A stretch of 64,000 bases of DNA, from assembly GCF_000382425.1 (NCBI RefSeq), contig NZ_KB908295.1, positions 62,001-126,000 of the forward strand, read 5' to 3'. This stretch comes from Empedobacter brevis NBRC 14943 = ATCC 43319. Its GTDB lineage: Bacteria > Bacteroidota > Bacteroidia > Flavobacteriales > Weeksellaceae. Positions 28,908 to 37,856 of the stretch are shown in pieces (the stretch's first letter is position 1; every line of letters begins with the position of its first letter). The notes beneath the pieces were generated by a model. The model searched no databases, was not told the origin of the DNA, and saw only the letters and a list, made by a program, of their open reading frames with translations. Both the position numbers and the translations under genes were made by a program.

Positions 28908-30467
28908 TTAAAATGGCAAATTATCGTCGTCGTTGTTCATTGAACTTGTAAATTCACTTCCGAAATCACCAAAAGCATCAGAAGGATCAATTGTTCCTAA
29001 ATTCATAGAACTTCCCATTTCTTGTGTTCCATCGTTCATTGAACTTTGAATTTCGAAATCACTCCCGTAACTTGTCTCTAAATCGGTAAACTTGGCTTGC
29101 TCATTAATGAAGCGTAAACGAACATTTTCTAATGCACCGTTACGGTGTTTAGCGATAATAAATTCGGCTTGGCCGGCACATGGTTCACTTTCGTCATCCC
29201 AATATTCTAATTTATAATATTCGGGACGATAGATAAACGAAACGATGTCGGCATCTTGTTCAATTGCACCGGATTCACGTAAATCTGAAAGTAACGGACG
29301 TTTACTACCACCACGTGTTTCAACTGAACGAGATAGCTGAGAAAGTGCAATAACAGGGATGCTTAATTCTTTTGCAATCGCTTTTAATGAACGGGAAATC
29401 ATCGAAATTTCTTGCTCACGATTTCCATTTGCTTTTCCTCCTGCAGTCATCAGCTGCAAATAATCAATCAGAATCATTTTTACCCCATGCTGAGAAACTA
29501 AGCGACGAGCTTTTGCTCTCAAATCGAAGATGGACAAAGCTGGGGTGTCATCAATGTAAAGAGGCGCATTTTCAAGACCTTTTACTTTTGTAAACAATTG
29601 CTTCCATTCGTGATCAGCTAGTTTTGCTTTACGTAATTTTTCACCAGAAATTCCTGTTTCACCGGAAATCATACGTGTAATCAGCTGAACAGATGACATC
29701 TCTAAAGAAAATACCGCAACAGGAATATTACGGTCCACTGTCATATTTTTAGCCATTGAAAGGATAAAAGCTGTTTTTCCCATACCGGGACGTGCAGCTA
29801 AAATAATCAAATCAGATTCTTGCCAACCAGAAGTAATTTTATCAATTTCAGTAAAACCGGAAGATAAACCGGACATTCCTTCTTTAGTAGATTGTGCCTT
29901 AATTTTATCAATTGCTTCGGTCACTAAATCTTTTGCTTCAGAATAACTACGTTTGATTCCTCCTTCCGTAATTTCGAATAATTTACTTTCAGAATAATCT
30001 AATAAATCGAAGACATCAGCTGTATCGTCGTATGACTTTTCGATAACTTGACTCGAAATTTCAATTAATCGACGTAGAATGTATTTTTCCTGAATCACGC
30101 GAGCATAATATTCGACGTGAGCAGATGAAGACACTTTTTGTGTCAATTGAATCAAATAATAATCACCACCAACACGATCTAATTTGCCTTCTTTTTTTAA
30201 TTCATTGGAAACTGTCAATAGATCAATAGGTTCCGAATCATTAAATAATTTTTGAATGACAGCATAAATCGCCTGATGCTCTGGACGATAAAAAACTTGT
30301 GGTGTCAGAATGTCAATGACTTCATCCAACCCTTTTTTATCAATCATCATCGCACCAAGTACAGCTTGCTCTAAATCAACGGCTTGCGGAGGAAGTTTAC
30401 CTTTCTCTAAACCGATGACATTGTGCTTATTAGCTGGTATTTCGGGATTATAATTTGCTTGTTCCAT
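28908..30467 (-). CDS. dnaB: Replicative DNA helicase
   Basis: A hexameric replication-fork helicase of 519 residues. The N-terminal DnaB domain (about 20-125: PPQAVDLEQAVLGAMMID) and the RecA-like C-terminal domain (about 190-460) are complete. The latter has Walker A AARPGMGKTAF, Walker B-type MILIDYLQLM, EISMISRSLKAIAKEL and DLRESGAIEQDADIVSFIYRPEYY. A Ser/Asp/Asn-rich tail ends DDDNLPF, resembling the acidic tails of single-strand-binding proteins. The 258 bp upstream of its stop side hold nothing I recognise. Confidence 0.97.
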   Translation of the reverse strand: MEQANYNPEIPANKHNVIGLEKGKLPPQAVDLEQAVLGAMMIDKKGLDEVIDILTPQVFYRPEHQAIYAVIQKLFNDSEPIDLLTVSNELKKEGKLDRVGGDYYLIQLTQKVSSSAHVEYYARVIQEKYILRRLIEISSQVIEKSYDDTADVFDLLDYSESKLFEITEGGIKRSYSEAKDLVTEAIDKIKAQSTKEGMSGLSSGFTEIDKITSGWQESDLIILAARPGMGKTAFILSMAKNMTVDRNIPVAVFSLEMSSVQLITRMISGETGISGEKLRKAKLADHEWKQLFTKVKGLENAPLYIDDTPALSIFDLRAKARRLVSQHGVKMILIDYLQLMTAGGKANGNREQEISMISRSLKAIAKELSIPVIALSQLSRSVETRGGSKRPLLSDLRESGAIEQDADIVSFIYRPEYYKLEYWDDESEPCAGQAEFIIAKHRNGALENVRLRFINEQAKFTDLETSYGSDFEIQSSMNDGTQEMGSSMNLGTIDPSDAFGDFGSEFTSSMNNDDDNLPF

Positions 30468-30489
30468 AAGAGGTTCAAAATTAAAGAAA

Positions 30490-30523
30490 AAAACGAGATA
30501 TAACTAATTTTATATCTCGTTTT
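30490..30523 (-). terminator. accA terminator
   Basis: A 13-bp stem AAAACGAGATATA/TATATCTCGTTTT between dnaB and accA. Confidence 0.75.
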
Positions 30524-30564
30524 AAATTTGTATATTCTACAATAAGCAATGTTGTAAAATTGTA

Positions 30565-31518
30565 TTATCCTGAAAATTCTCCGAATTTGATAAAACGTTC
30601 TTGACGTTGTGTTTGTAATTCTTTTGGAGATAATTTTTTCAATTCATTGTAAGTTTCCCAAACTTTATTTTTCAAGTTTACGTACGCTGTTTCTGGCTTG
30701 TAATGAGCTCCGCCAAGAGGCTCTTGAATGATATCTTCAATTAATCCCAATTCTAACATATCAGGACCAGTTAATTTCATTTGCGAAGCTGCTTGTTCTT
30801 TGTAATCCCAACTTCTCCATAAAATTGTTGAACAGTTTTCTGGTGAAATGACAGAATACCACGTATTTTCTAACATAAAAACTTTGTTTCCTACACCAAT
30901 TCCTAAAGCTCCACCAGAAGCCCCTTCACCAATCACTATAGTGATAATAGGAACGGTTAATTTCAACATTTCGTAAATGTTTTTCGCAATCGCTTCACCT
31001 TGTCCGCGCTCTTCAGCTTCTAACCCCGGGTATGCACCAGGAGTGTCTACCAAAGTAATAACAGGAATATTAAATTTTTCTGCTAATTTCATTAAACGCA
31101 ATGCTTTGCGGTAACCATCAGGATTTGACATTCCGAAACGACGATATTGTCTTTCTTTTGTGTTTTTACCTTTTTGTTGACCAATAATCATGAAAGTTTG
31201 ACCATTGATTTTTCCCATACCACCAACCATTGCTTTATCGTCAGCAAAAGTTCTGTCTCCGTGAATTTCGATAAACGTATTATCTGTAATTGCGTAGGCA
31301 TAGTCTAAAGTATAAGGACGAGAAGGGTGGCGAGATAACTGTACACGTTGCCATGGTGTTAAATTACCATAGATTTCCTTCTTTTTATTTTCAATTGCAA
31401 TTTCAATTTCAACACAAGCTTGTTTGATGTTAACACCGCTTCCTTCTCCGACGATTTGGCAGCTTTTTAACTGTTCCTCTAAATCTTTGATAGGTTGTTC
31501 AAATTCTAAATATTCCAT
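30565..31518 (-). CDS. accA: Acetyl-CoA carboxylase carboxyltransferase subunit alpha
   Basis: The alpha subunit of the carboxyltransferase half of acetyl-CoA carboxylase, the first step of fatty-acid synthesis. The start at 31518 ([17 protein letters not shown]) gives the usual 317 residues; a further six-residue extension is possible but unlikely. Signatures: [55 protein letters not shown] and [16 protein letters not shown]. accB, accC and accD are not in the window. Confidence 0.96.
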   Translation of the reverse strand: MEYLEFEQPIKDLEEQLKSCQIVGEGSGVNIKQACVEIEIAIENKKKEIYGNLTPWQRVQLSRHPSRPYTLDYAYAITDNTFIEIHGDRTFADDKAMVGGMGKINGQTFMIIGQQKGKNTKERQYRRFGMSNPDGYRKALRLMKLAEKFNIPVITLVDTPGAYPGLEAEERGQGEAIAKNIYEMLKLTVPIITIVIGEGASGGALGIGVGNKVFMLENTWYSVISPENCSTILWRSWDYKEQAASQMKLTGPDMLELGLIEDIIQEPLGGAHYKPETAYVNLKNKVWETYNELKKLSPKELQTQRQERFIKFGEFSG

Positions 31519-31627
31519 ACAAAAGTGTTTGTTCAATCCAACAAATATAGAAAAGGTTTTTTAGCCAATTATAAATAAATGTCGAATGTTTTTGATATTT
31601 TTTTTCAATTCATTCAATTTCAAAAGA

Positions 31628-31660
31628 TAAAAGCGTCTACTATTCCCGTAGACGCTTTTA
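31628..31660 (-). terminator. Thiolase gene terminator
   Basis: A 13-bp perfect stem TAAAAGCGTCTAC/GTAGACGCTTTTA, 18 bp past the stop. Confidence 0.8.
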
Positions 31661-31677
31661 CTCTAATCTATTGAATT

Positions 31678-32856
31678 TTACATTTTCTCAATAATCATTG
31701 CTGAAGCACCACCACCACCATTGCAGATAGCAGCTCCACCGATTTTTCCACCATTTTGTTCTAAAACATTTAGTAATGTGACTAAAATTCTAGAACCGGA
31801 ATTCCCTAGTGGATGGCCTATAGAAACAGCTCCTCCATTTACATTGACTTTAGAGGCATCTAAATTTAAAATTTTTGTATTTGCAATTCCTACAACTGAA
31901 AAGGCTTCGTTAAACTCCCAAAAATCAACATCTGATGTTGTCATATTGGCTTTTTTTAGTAGTTTCTCAACAGCTTTAGCCGGAGCTGTAGTAAATTTAG
32001 AAGGTTCTTGAGAAGCATCAGCATAAGCGATAACTTTAGCCAATGGTTTTAAACCTAATTCGTTTGCTTTATCTAAAGACATTAAAACTAAGGCAGAGGC
32101 TCCATCGTTGATTGTCGATGCATTTGCCGCAGTTACAGTTCCATCTTTTGAGAAAACAGCACGTAAACCCGGAACTTTGTCGAAGTTTACATTTTTGTAT
32201 TCTTCATCTTCTTTAAAAATAACTGGTTCACCTTTGCGTTGAGGAATTTCTACTGGCACAACTTCGTTGTCAAATTTACCGGCAGCCCATGCAGCAGCGG
32301 ACTTTTTGTAAGAATTAATCGCAAATTCATCTTGTTCTTCACGAGAAATATTGTATTCAGTTGCACACGTGTCTCCAAAAGCTCCCATCATTTCTTTGCT
32401 ATAATAATCTTGTAAACCATCGTTTACAATCCCATCTAACAATACTGTGTTTCCGTATTTATTTCCGGTTCTTGTATTTGGAGAATAAAAAGGAACCATT
32501 GACATGTTTTCCATACCTCCGGCTACTACAATATCAGCATCTCCCAGACGAATAGCTTGTGTTGCAAACATTACAGCTTTCATTCCTGAAGCACATACTT
32601 TGTTCACTGTTGTTGCAGGGATTGTATTTGGTAAACCTGCTTTTATCATGGCTTGCTTTGCAGGTGCTTGTCCCTCTCCAGCTTGCAAAACATTACCCAT
32701 GTATACTTCATCAACCATAGAACCATCTAAGTTGATTTTATCTAAAGCTCCTTTAATAGCTGTAGCTCCTAAATCTGTTGCAGGAACATTTGATAAACTT
32801 CCTAAAAAAGATCCCATTGCTGTACGAACAGCTGAAACTATTACGACTTCTTTCAT
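31678..32856 (-). CDS. Acetyl-CoA C-acyltransferase (thiolase)
   Basis: A 392-residue thiolase. The acyl-accepting Cys is in NKVCASGMKAVMFATQ (about residue 88), the His in FWEFNEAFSVVGIANT and GHPLGNSGSRILVTL, and the C-terminal deprotonating Cys in AAICNGGGGASAM. It either condenses two acetyl-CoA (AtoB-like) or cleaves 3-ketoacyl-CoA in beta-oxidation. The GHPLGNSG spelling and 392-residue length favour acetoacetyl-CoA thiolase, but this is not decisive. No other fatty-acid oxidation gene is adjacent. Confidence 0.93.
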   Translation of the reverse strand: MKEVVIVSAVRTAMGSFLGSLSNVPATDLGATAIKGALDKINLDGSMVDEVYMGNVLQAGEGQAPAKQAMIKAGLPNTIPATTVNKVCASGMKAVMFATQAIRLGDADIVVAGGMENMSMVPFYSPNTRTGNKYGNTVLLDGIVNDGLQDYYSKEMMGAFGDTCATEYNISREEQDEFAINSYKKSAAAWAAGKFDNEVVPVEIPQRKGEPVIFKEDEEYKNVNFDKVPGLRAVFSKDGTVTAANASTINDGASALVLMSLDKANELGLKPLAKVIAYADASQEPSKFTTAPAKAVEKLLKKANMTTSDVDFWEFNEAFSVVGIANTKILNLDASKVNVNGGAVSIGHPLGNSGSRILVTLLNVLEQNGGKIGGAAICNGGGGASAMIIEKM

Positions 32857-33039
32857 TTAATTGTGATTTGTTGTTTTTTACTTATGATACTTAATAATGC
32901 AAGATATAAAATTTATAGTAGTCTTAATACGAATTACTTCTTAAAGAATTTTTAAATTTGTTAAAGAATTAATATGGATAATTAGTTTTTTTTATTAAAA
33001 TGATAATTATCTCAGAATAACTATTTTTTGGAAGAAAAA

Positions 33040-34353
33040 ATGAGAAAAATGTTGACGTTAAAAATACGATTTTTCGGATTAATTTTCTGGCTTGGAATAT
33101 TGGTTGGAAATGCACAATCGTTTGATAAAAAATATTTTAAAACTATTTTAGATTCGCTGACATCAGATTCATTTGCAGGAAGAGGCTATGTAGAAGATGG
33201 AATGATGAATGCGGGAATGTATTTGCAGAACGAGTTTCAAAAAAATGGAGTGAAAGCTTTTTCTGAGAATTATGAACAAACGTTCACTTTTCCAATCAAT
33301 GTCATCAAAGAATCGAAGTTAAAAATAAACGGAAGCGAGTTAAAATACGGCATTGATTTTATTGTGAAGCCAAGTTCACAATCAGTTTCTGAATCTAAAT
33401 TACCTTTTTATATAGTCGATACACAGCATTATATAGAATCATTTCAATCCAAAGAAAAGACGAGAGCTTTTATTGTAAAAGACGCTGAATTGCAAAAAAG
33501 AAAAAATATCATATTGCCTCCTTTGCCAACTGTTGTAGATTCAATTCAAAAATATTACAAACAATGGGCAAATATTTATGAGAAAGATGATAATACGAGT
33601 AGAGCGATTTTCAGATTTACATCAGATAAGTTGATCGCAAGTTTAAGTCAGCGTCAATCGCCTGTTTCAGAATTTATCATTTCGGATAAATATTACACCA
33701 AAAAATTGAGAATAAATTCTTTTTCGGTTGAGTCGGAGTTTCATTCAGATTTTGAAGCTAAAAATATTATAGGGTATATTGAGGGGAAAAACAATGATAG
33801 TATCGTTGTGATTTCTGCGCATTATGACCATTTAGGAAAAGTTGGTCAGACTATTTTTCCTGGCGCAAGTGACAATGCTAGCGGAACTGCGATGATGATG
33901 ACATTGATGAACTATTTTTCTCAATATCAACCAAAATATAAAACTGTTTTTATGGCTTTCGCAGCAGAAGAAGCAGGAATTTTAGGAGCAGATTATTATG
34001 TCAATCATCCGCTGTTTCCTTTATCAAAAATAAAATTTTTGGTGAATTTAGATATTATGGGAGCTGGAGATAAGGGGATTCAAGTGGTCAATGGAAAGAT
34101 TTTTACAAAAGAATTTGAAAAATTAATTGAAATCAATTCAAAAAATGATTACCTTAGAGAGGTTAAAATTAGAGGAGAGTCTTGTAATTCGGATCATTGT
34201 CCATTTTTTTTGAATGGAGTTCCTTCTTTTTTTATTTACACATTAGGAGGAAAGGGGTTCTATCATGATCCCAATGATACAGTTGAGAATTTAGATTTAA
34301 GTTATTCAGAGAAAGTGTATAATTTATTGAGAGATTTTATAGAGAAATTATAA
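33040..34353 (+). CDS. Secreted M28-family metallopeptidase
   Basis: A 437-residue zinc aminopeptidase-like enzyme exported by an N-terminal signal (about 1-30, ending GNAQS). The ATG at 33040 is preferred to an upstream TTG. M28 metal ligands and catalytic residues follow the expected order: VISAHYDHLG (His, Asp), GASDNASGTAMM (bridging Asp), AFAAEEAGILGADYYV (catalytic Glu and metal Glu), NLDIMGAG (Asp) and FYHDPNDT (His). It probably trims peptides in the periplasm or outside the cell. Confidence 0.9.
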   Translation: MRKMLTLKIRFFGLIFWLGILVGNAQSFDKKYFKTILDSLTSDSFAGRGYVEDGMMNAGMYLQNEFQKNGVKAFSENYEQTFTFPINVIKESKLKINGSELKYGIDFIVKPSSQSVSESKLPFYIVDTQHYIESFQSKEKTRAFIVKDAELQKRKNIILPPLPTVVDSIQKYYKQWANIYEKDDNTSRAIFRFTSDKLIASLSQRQSPVSEFIISDKYYTKKLRINSFSVESEFHSDFEAKNIIGYIEGKNNDSIVVISAHYDHLGKVGQTIFPGASDNASGTAMMMTLMNYFSQYQPKYKTVFMAFAAEEAGILGADYYVNHPLFPLSKIKFLVNLDIMGAGDKGIQVVNGKIFTKEFEKLIEINSKNDYLREVKIRGESCNSDHCPFFLNGVPSFFIYTLGGKGFYHDPNDTVENLDLSYSEKVYNLLRDFIEKL

Positions 34354-34360
34354 AAAAAAA

Positions 34361-34385
34361 TAATCCGTTCTGAGAGAACGGATTA
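34361..34385 (-). terminator. Terminator facing the minus strand downstream of the M28 gene
   Basis: An 11-bp perfect stem TAATCCGTTCT/AGAACGGATTA. The flanking run is nine As on the left (34352-34360), so the T-run exists only on the minus strand; the plus side continues as CTAACC. It therefore ends a minus-strand transcript rather than the M28 gene. Confidence 0.75.
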
Positions 34386-34560
34386 CTAACCAACCTAAAC
34401 TACTATAAAAAACTCTAAAAAGTAAAAAGAGTGCGAGTAATTTCAAACTTCATTAATTCCATTTCGTTATACTCGTTGATACTCTTTGTCTTACTATCTA
34501 TGAATAAATTATTTGACACTGCAAATGTCCAACTTTTATGTCTTATTCTGAGGAATAGTA
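34386..34560 (-). ncRNA. Candidate small structured RNA or micro-peptide unit
   Basis: No known gene lies in 34354-34818. On the minus strand, before the terminator above, there is an interrupted 13-bp stem: AAAGAGT + CGAGTA (34487-34481, 34475-34470) pairs with TACTCG + ACTCTTT (34439-34434, 34432-34426). The same DNA also holds a 34-codon frame (GTG at 34519, stop at 34415) with a natural-looking composition (SINEYNEMELMKFEITRT). I cannot decide between a structured RNA and a small peptide gene. Boundaries are approximate and the 5' end is unknown. Confidence 0.4.
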
Positions 34561-34565
34561 AAAGA

Positions 34566-34592
34566 TTTTATCTATAAGTAGTATAGATAAAA
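34566..34592. repeat. Perfect 11-bp inverted repeat
   Basis: TTTTATCTATA and TATAGATAAAA flank a five-base centre (AGTAG). It could be an operator or a weak bidirectional terminator. The rest of the gap to 34818 is A/T-rich with nothing else recognised. Confidence 0.6.
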
Positions 34593-34818
34593 ATTATCGA
34601 AAACAATATAAAATGGATATGTAATTCACATTCATGTTGTTAAAGAGATGCAATAATTCTAAAAAGTAAATAAAATAAGTGTGTAGTTTAACGTTGTTTT
34701 AACAATTTGTTGATTTAATCGTAAAGAAACAATTGAACTTCAAAATCTTTAAACTAAATTTGATTCTTATATTTAAACACTTTTAAAAGTAATCAAATTT
34801 TAAACCAAAAGTACTATA

Positions 34819-35391
34819 ATGAGACTATTTTTCTTGGTTTTGTCCTTTAATTTAATGTTATCTCTTGATGCGCAAAATGTTAACCCTAATTTAATCCGTA
34901 CTAAAATTTATGATACAATTTTTCAGGATATCAACAAACAAAGCTTCGCTTTTCCGAATAAGAACATTGTTATAGATCCGTCTATAAATAAGTTTGATGA
35001 TTTTAAAATGAACGAATTTGGAATAAAATTAGATTCCGTAAAATATGTACAGGATCTATCTTTTTGTTCTAAAATATCCGGCTATAAATGTGTGTCAAAA
35101 TTTGAGATAGATACCTATACCATTACTAATGTTTATAAAAATGAGGAAGAAGCATTGTATCCGGATTTTTATGGAATTTATGCACCGATAGATTCATGGT
35201 ATAATTTGATTTATTATGCAGCTGTTAACCATTTTGAGAAAGATAAAACGTTTCAGTTTAATGTTCTGATTCCGGTTCGAAATGTTCAAATGAAAAATAG
35301 AATGATGAAAGAACAAATGTTCTTTTATAACTTTTTGCTAGATGAACGATTTAAGATTTTAAAGTTTGAAAAATTATTCTTAAAACCTTAA
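34819..35391 (+). CDS. Secreted hypothetical protein
   Basis: A 190-residue protein with a signal peptide (about 1-18, ending SLDAQ). The mature part is rich in Phe, Tyr, Lys and Asn and has no motif I recognise. Two cysteines (FCSKISGYKC) are seven residues apart and could form a disulfide in the periplasm. The next gene follows 50 bp later on the same strand. Function unknown. Confidence 0.6.
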   Translation: MRLFFLVLSFNLMLSLDAQNVNPNLIRTKIYDTIFQDINKQSFAFPNKNIVIDPSINKFDDFKMNEFGIKLDSVKYVQDLSFCSKISGYKCVSKFEIDTYTITNVYKNEEEALYPDFYGIYAPIDSWYNLIYYAAVNHFEKDKTFQFNVLIPVRNVQMKNRMMKEQMFFYNFLLDERFKILKFEKLFLKP

Positions 35392-35441
35392 ATTTCAAAT
35401 AGAAAAATCGTAAATTAGTTGGGTTAAAATTATTTAATTCG

Positions 35442-35957
35442 ATGTTAAACGTTACTGCTTATATAGACGAGCTTCTACAGCTATCCAAAGGCAATTTGAG
35501 AATTTGTCGTATGAATTGGTGGCTTTTAAAATATGAAGATGAGTTTGAGAAAGCGATTAATGAAACGAATTGTAAAAAATGGCAAAAATGGTTTTATAAT
35601 GATGAACATCCTTATCCATGTGTTTGCCCTAAAAGAGAAAAATTATGTGCTTTTATTGATTTGTATCGCGAATTAGATCGGTTAACACAGGTGCAGCGGT
35701 TAGAGAATTTATTTCAAGATTATTTTCAAAAATTTGAATTGATTAAAGATTCTGCAGAATCCTTAAAAAAATGGATGAATGAAATTCGCCCGACCATATC
35801 GTCGATTTATCTTTTGTTAGACCGAAATGATAATTTGAAAATAAGATTCTATAATTCGGATCCTGTTCTGGAAGTGAATATCAATAAAAGTGATTATAAA
35901 TACACTTTATTGTGTTTGGATATATTTAATTACAATATGTACGTAAAAGGTATGTAA
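35442..35957 (+). CDS. Hypothetical cytoplasmic protein with a Cys cluster
   Basis: A 171-residue protein without signal or membrane segment. A cysteine-rich stretch (NCKKWQKWFYNDEHPYPCVCP followed by KREKLC, about residues 45-72) could bind metal; the following helix and the beta-strand pair SIYLLLDRNDNLKIRFYN have no family I can name. It may share a transcript with the secreted protein upstream and ends at a strong terminator. Confidence 0.6.
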   Translation: MLNVTAYIDELLQLSKGNLRICRMNWWLLKYEDEFEKAINETNCKKWQKWFYNDEHPYPCVCPKREKLCAFIDLYRELDRLTQVQRLENLFQDYFQKFELIKDSAESLKKWMNEIRPTISSIYLLLDRNDNLKIRFYNSDPVLEVNINKSDYKYTLLCLDIFNYNMYVKGM

Positions 35958-35960
35958 AAG

Positions 35961-35992
35961 AAAAGAGAGTTGATTTTGTCAACTCTCTTTTT
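35961..35992. terminator. Bidirectional terminator
   Basis: A 13-bp perfect stem AAAAGAGAGTTGA/TCAACTCTCTTTT with a five-base loop, between convergent genes. Confidence 0.85.
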
Positions 35993-36017
35993 ATAAAATA
36001 ATAGATTAAATAGGGCT

Positions 36018-36971
36018 TTATTTTATTAACCCAATTTCTCTTAAACGCTGAGTTAAAAAATCTCCAGCTGTAATGTCTTCAAATTGTTTTGGATTATCTT
36101 CTGTTACACAGTTGTCTAAAACAGATAAGTCCATTTCAGAAACAGGGTGCATAAAGAAAGGGATAGAAAAACGAGAAGTTCCCCATAATTCTTTTTCAGG
36201 ATTCACAACTTGATGAATTGTCGATTTTAATCTGTTGTTGGTATGACGAGATAACATGTCTCCAACATTAATGACCAATTCGTCGTCAGCTGCAATGGCA
36301 TCTACCCAAGTTCCATCGTGGCGTTGTACTTGTAATCCGCGACCTTGTGCTCCCATTAATAAAGTAATCAAGTTAATATCACCATGAGCACCAGCACGAA
36401 CAGCATCTTTAGGTTCTTCTGTAATAGGAGGATAGTGAATAGCTCTCAAAATAGAGTTACCATTTTTTACTTTATCATCAAAATAAAACTCATCTAAACC
36501 TAAGAATAAAGCTAAAGCGCGTAAAACATAAACACCGGTTTTTTCCAATTGTTTGTATGTCTCTTCTCCGTATGCATTGAACTCAGGAACTTCGTTCACA
36601 TTTACATTTTCCGGATAGTTGTATTTTGATTTTTCATCTTCAGACAAATACTGCCCAAAATGCCAAAATTCTTTCAAATCACCAACAGTTCTACCTTTTG
36701 CATGTTCGTTTCCAAATGCTGTATAACCACGTTGACCTCCAATACCTTCAACAATATAATTTTGTTTTGTTTCAGTAGGCAAAGCGTAAAACGCTCGAAC
36801 GTTTTTATATAAATTTTCAACTAATTCGTCAGATAAAAAATGTCCTTTCAAAGCGACGAATCCAATTTCTTCGTATGCTTTTCCAATTTCATTGACAAAT
36901 TTTTGTTTTCTTGCTGGATCATCAGATAAAAAGTCTGCTAAATTAACTGATGGAATTCCGTTTTGTGACAT
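36018..36971 (-). CDS. Isopenicillin-N-synthase-like Fe(II) oxygenase
   Basis: A 317-residue non-haem iron dioxygenase of the IPNS/2-oxoglutarate superfamily. The N-terminal DIOX_N part (SVNLADFLSDDPARKQKFVN, EEIGFVALKGHFL) precedes the jelly-roll core with iron ligands in GAHGDINLITLL (HxD) and HTNNRLKSTIHQV (distal His), then the RxS motif in TSRFSIPFFMHP that binds the cosubstrate. The substrate is unknown; beta-lactam synthesis should not be inferred. It is monocistronic and common in Flavobacteriia. Confidence 0.87.
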   Translation of the reverse strand: MSQNGIPSVNLADFLSDDPARKQKFVNEIGKAYEEIGFVALKGHFLSDELVENLYKNVRAFYALPTETKQNYIVEGIGGQRGYTAFGNEHAKGRTVGDLKEFWHFGQYLSEDEKSKYNYPENVNVNEVPEFNAYGEETYKQLEKTGVYVLRALALFLGLDEFYFDDKVKNGNSILRAIHYPPITEEPKDAVRAGAHGDINLITLLMGAQGRGLQVQRHDGTWVDAIAADDELVINVGDMLSRHTNNRLKSTIHQVVNPEKELWGTSRFSIPFFMHPVSEMDLSVLDNCVTEDNPKQFEDITAGDFLTQRLREIGLIK

Positions 36972-37246
36972 TTATATTTTGTTTTATAAAATTTCTAATG
37001 CAAATGTAAGGAAAGATTTTTCTTGTGAATAATATTGTTGATAACTTTTTTAGTGAAGTATTGGTTTGATATAAATTAAATTAATTTAAACAAATTGAAT
37101 TATTTAATATGCTGAATATTATTTGTTTAAATTTTGTATTTGGAATTTTAATAAAATATTATTTAATAAGTAAAATATATTAAAAATTCATTATTGATAG
37201 TTATTAATGATATTTATTTTGAATAATATGAATTAATTTTAACAAT

Positions 37247-37687
37247 ATGAAGAAATATTTACTAGTGTTTTTAATTTTTAATAGTGTATTGTTGTTTTCG
37301 CAAGAATCTATAAAAATTCCTTTAATATATCTAAGTTGTAAAAAAGTAGAACAGAAAGGAAATGAGGAATTAAATAAATGTTTTAAGCAAAATTTTAGAA
37401 AAGATTTTTATAAAATGGTAAGTATGGAATTAAGATCAAGAAACTTAATTACTAATTACTTTCTTAAAGCTAAATTTAATTTTGTTTTTGATGAGAATGG
37501 TATAATTTCAATTTCCGATTTTGAAGGGAGTAAAGATACAAAAGATATTCTTGAGAAGTCTTTATTTAGATTAAATGAAAGAATTAGAGGAAGTAAATAT
37601 AAAATTATTCCAGCAAAGAATGATGAAGGAAAATTTTTAGAAACCACTATAAAAGTTCCATTTCAATATGCATTTGTTAGAAGTTAA
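37247..37687 (+). CDS. Small secreted protein, weakly TonB-C-terminus-like
   Basis: A 146-residue protein with a signal peptide (about 1-18, ending LLFSQ). The C-terminal half (AKFNFVFDENGIISISDFEGS ... IIPAKNDEGKFLETTIKVPFQY, about 77-143) has the strand-helix-strand rhythm and PAxxxG...VPFxF ending of TonB C-terminal domains found on many secreted Bacteroidota proteins. The similarity is weak. The gene and the 275 bp before it are more A/T-rich than their neighbours. Confidence 0.55.
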   Translation: MKKYLLVFLIFNSVLLFSQESIKIPLIYLSCKKVEQKGNEELNKCFKQNFRKDFYKMVSMELRSRNLITNYFLKAKFNFVFDENGIISISDFEGSKDTKDILEKSLFRLNERIRGSKYKIIPAKNDEGKFLETTIKVPFQYAFVRS

Positions 37688-37823
37688 TTTTTGGAAGCTT
37701 ATATTCTTATATTGCAGAAAAACATGTTTAATGGCACTATAATTATCAAAGAGAAGAAGGTTTGGAAGAATAAATTAGTAATGTTTTAAACATTCAAAAG
37801 ATTGGATTTGAACGATAAATGTA

Positions 37824-37856
37824 AAATGCCTAAACAATTTGTTCAGGCATTTTTTT
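37824..37856 (+). terminator. Terminator between the small secreted protein and rtcB
   Basis: AAATGCCTAAAC pairs with GTTCAGGCATTT (one mismatch) and is followed by seven Ts on the plus strand. It may also work for rtcB on the minus strand. Confidence 0.65.

Noticed and set aside
30565-31536. Six-residue longer start for accA
   Set aside because: The shorter start gives the conserved [10 protein letters not shown] beginning and the usual 317-residue length.
36018-36971. Beta-lactam biosynthesis from the IPNS-like oxygenase
   Set aside because: The superfamily is broad, and no ACV synthetase or related gene is near.
37723-37790. 21-codon frame (MFNGTIIIKEKKVW...) as a gene fragment
   Set aside because: Too short, no motif I can defend, and located in A/T-rich intergenic DNA before a terminator.
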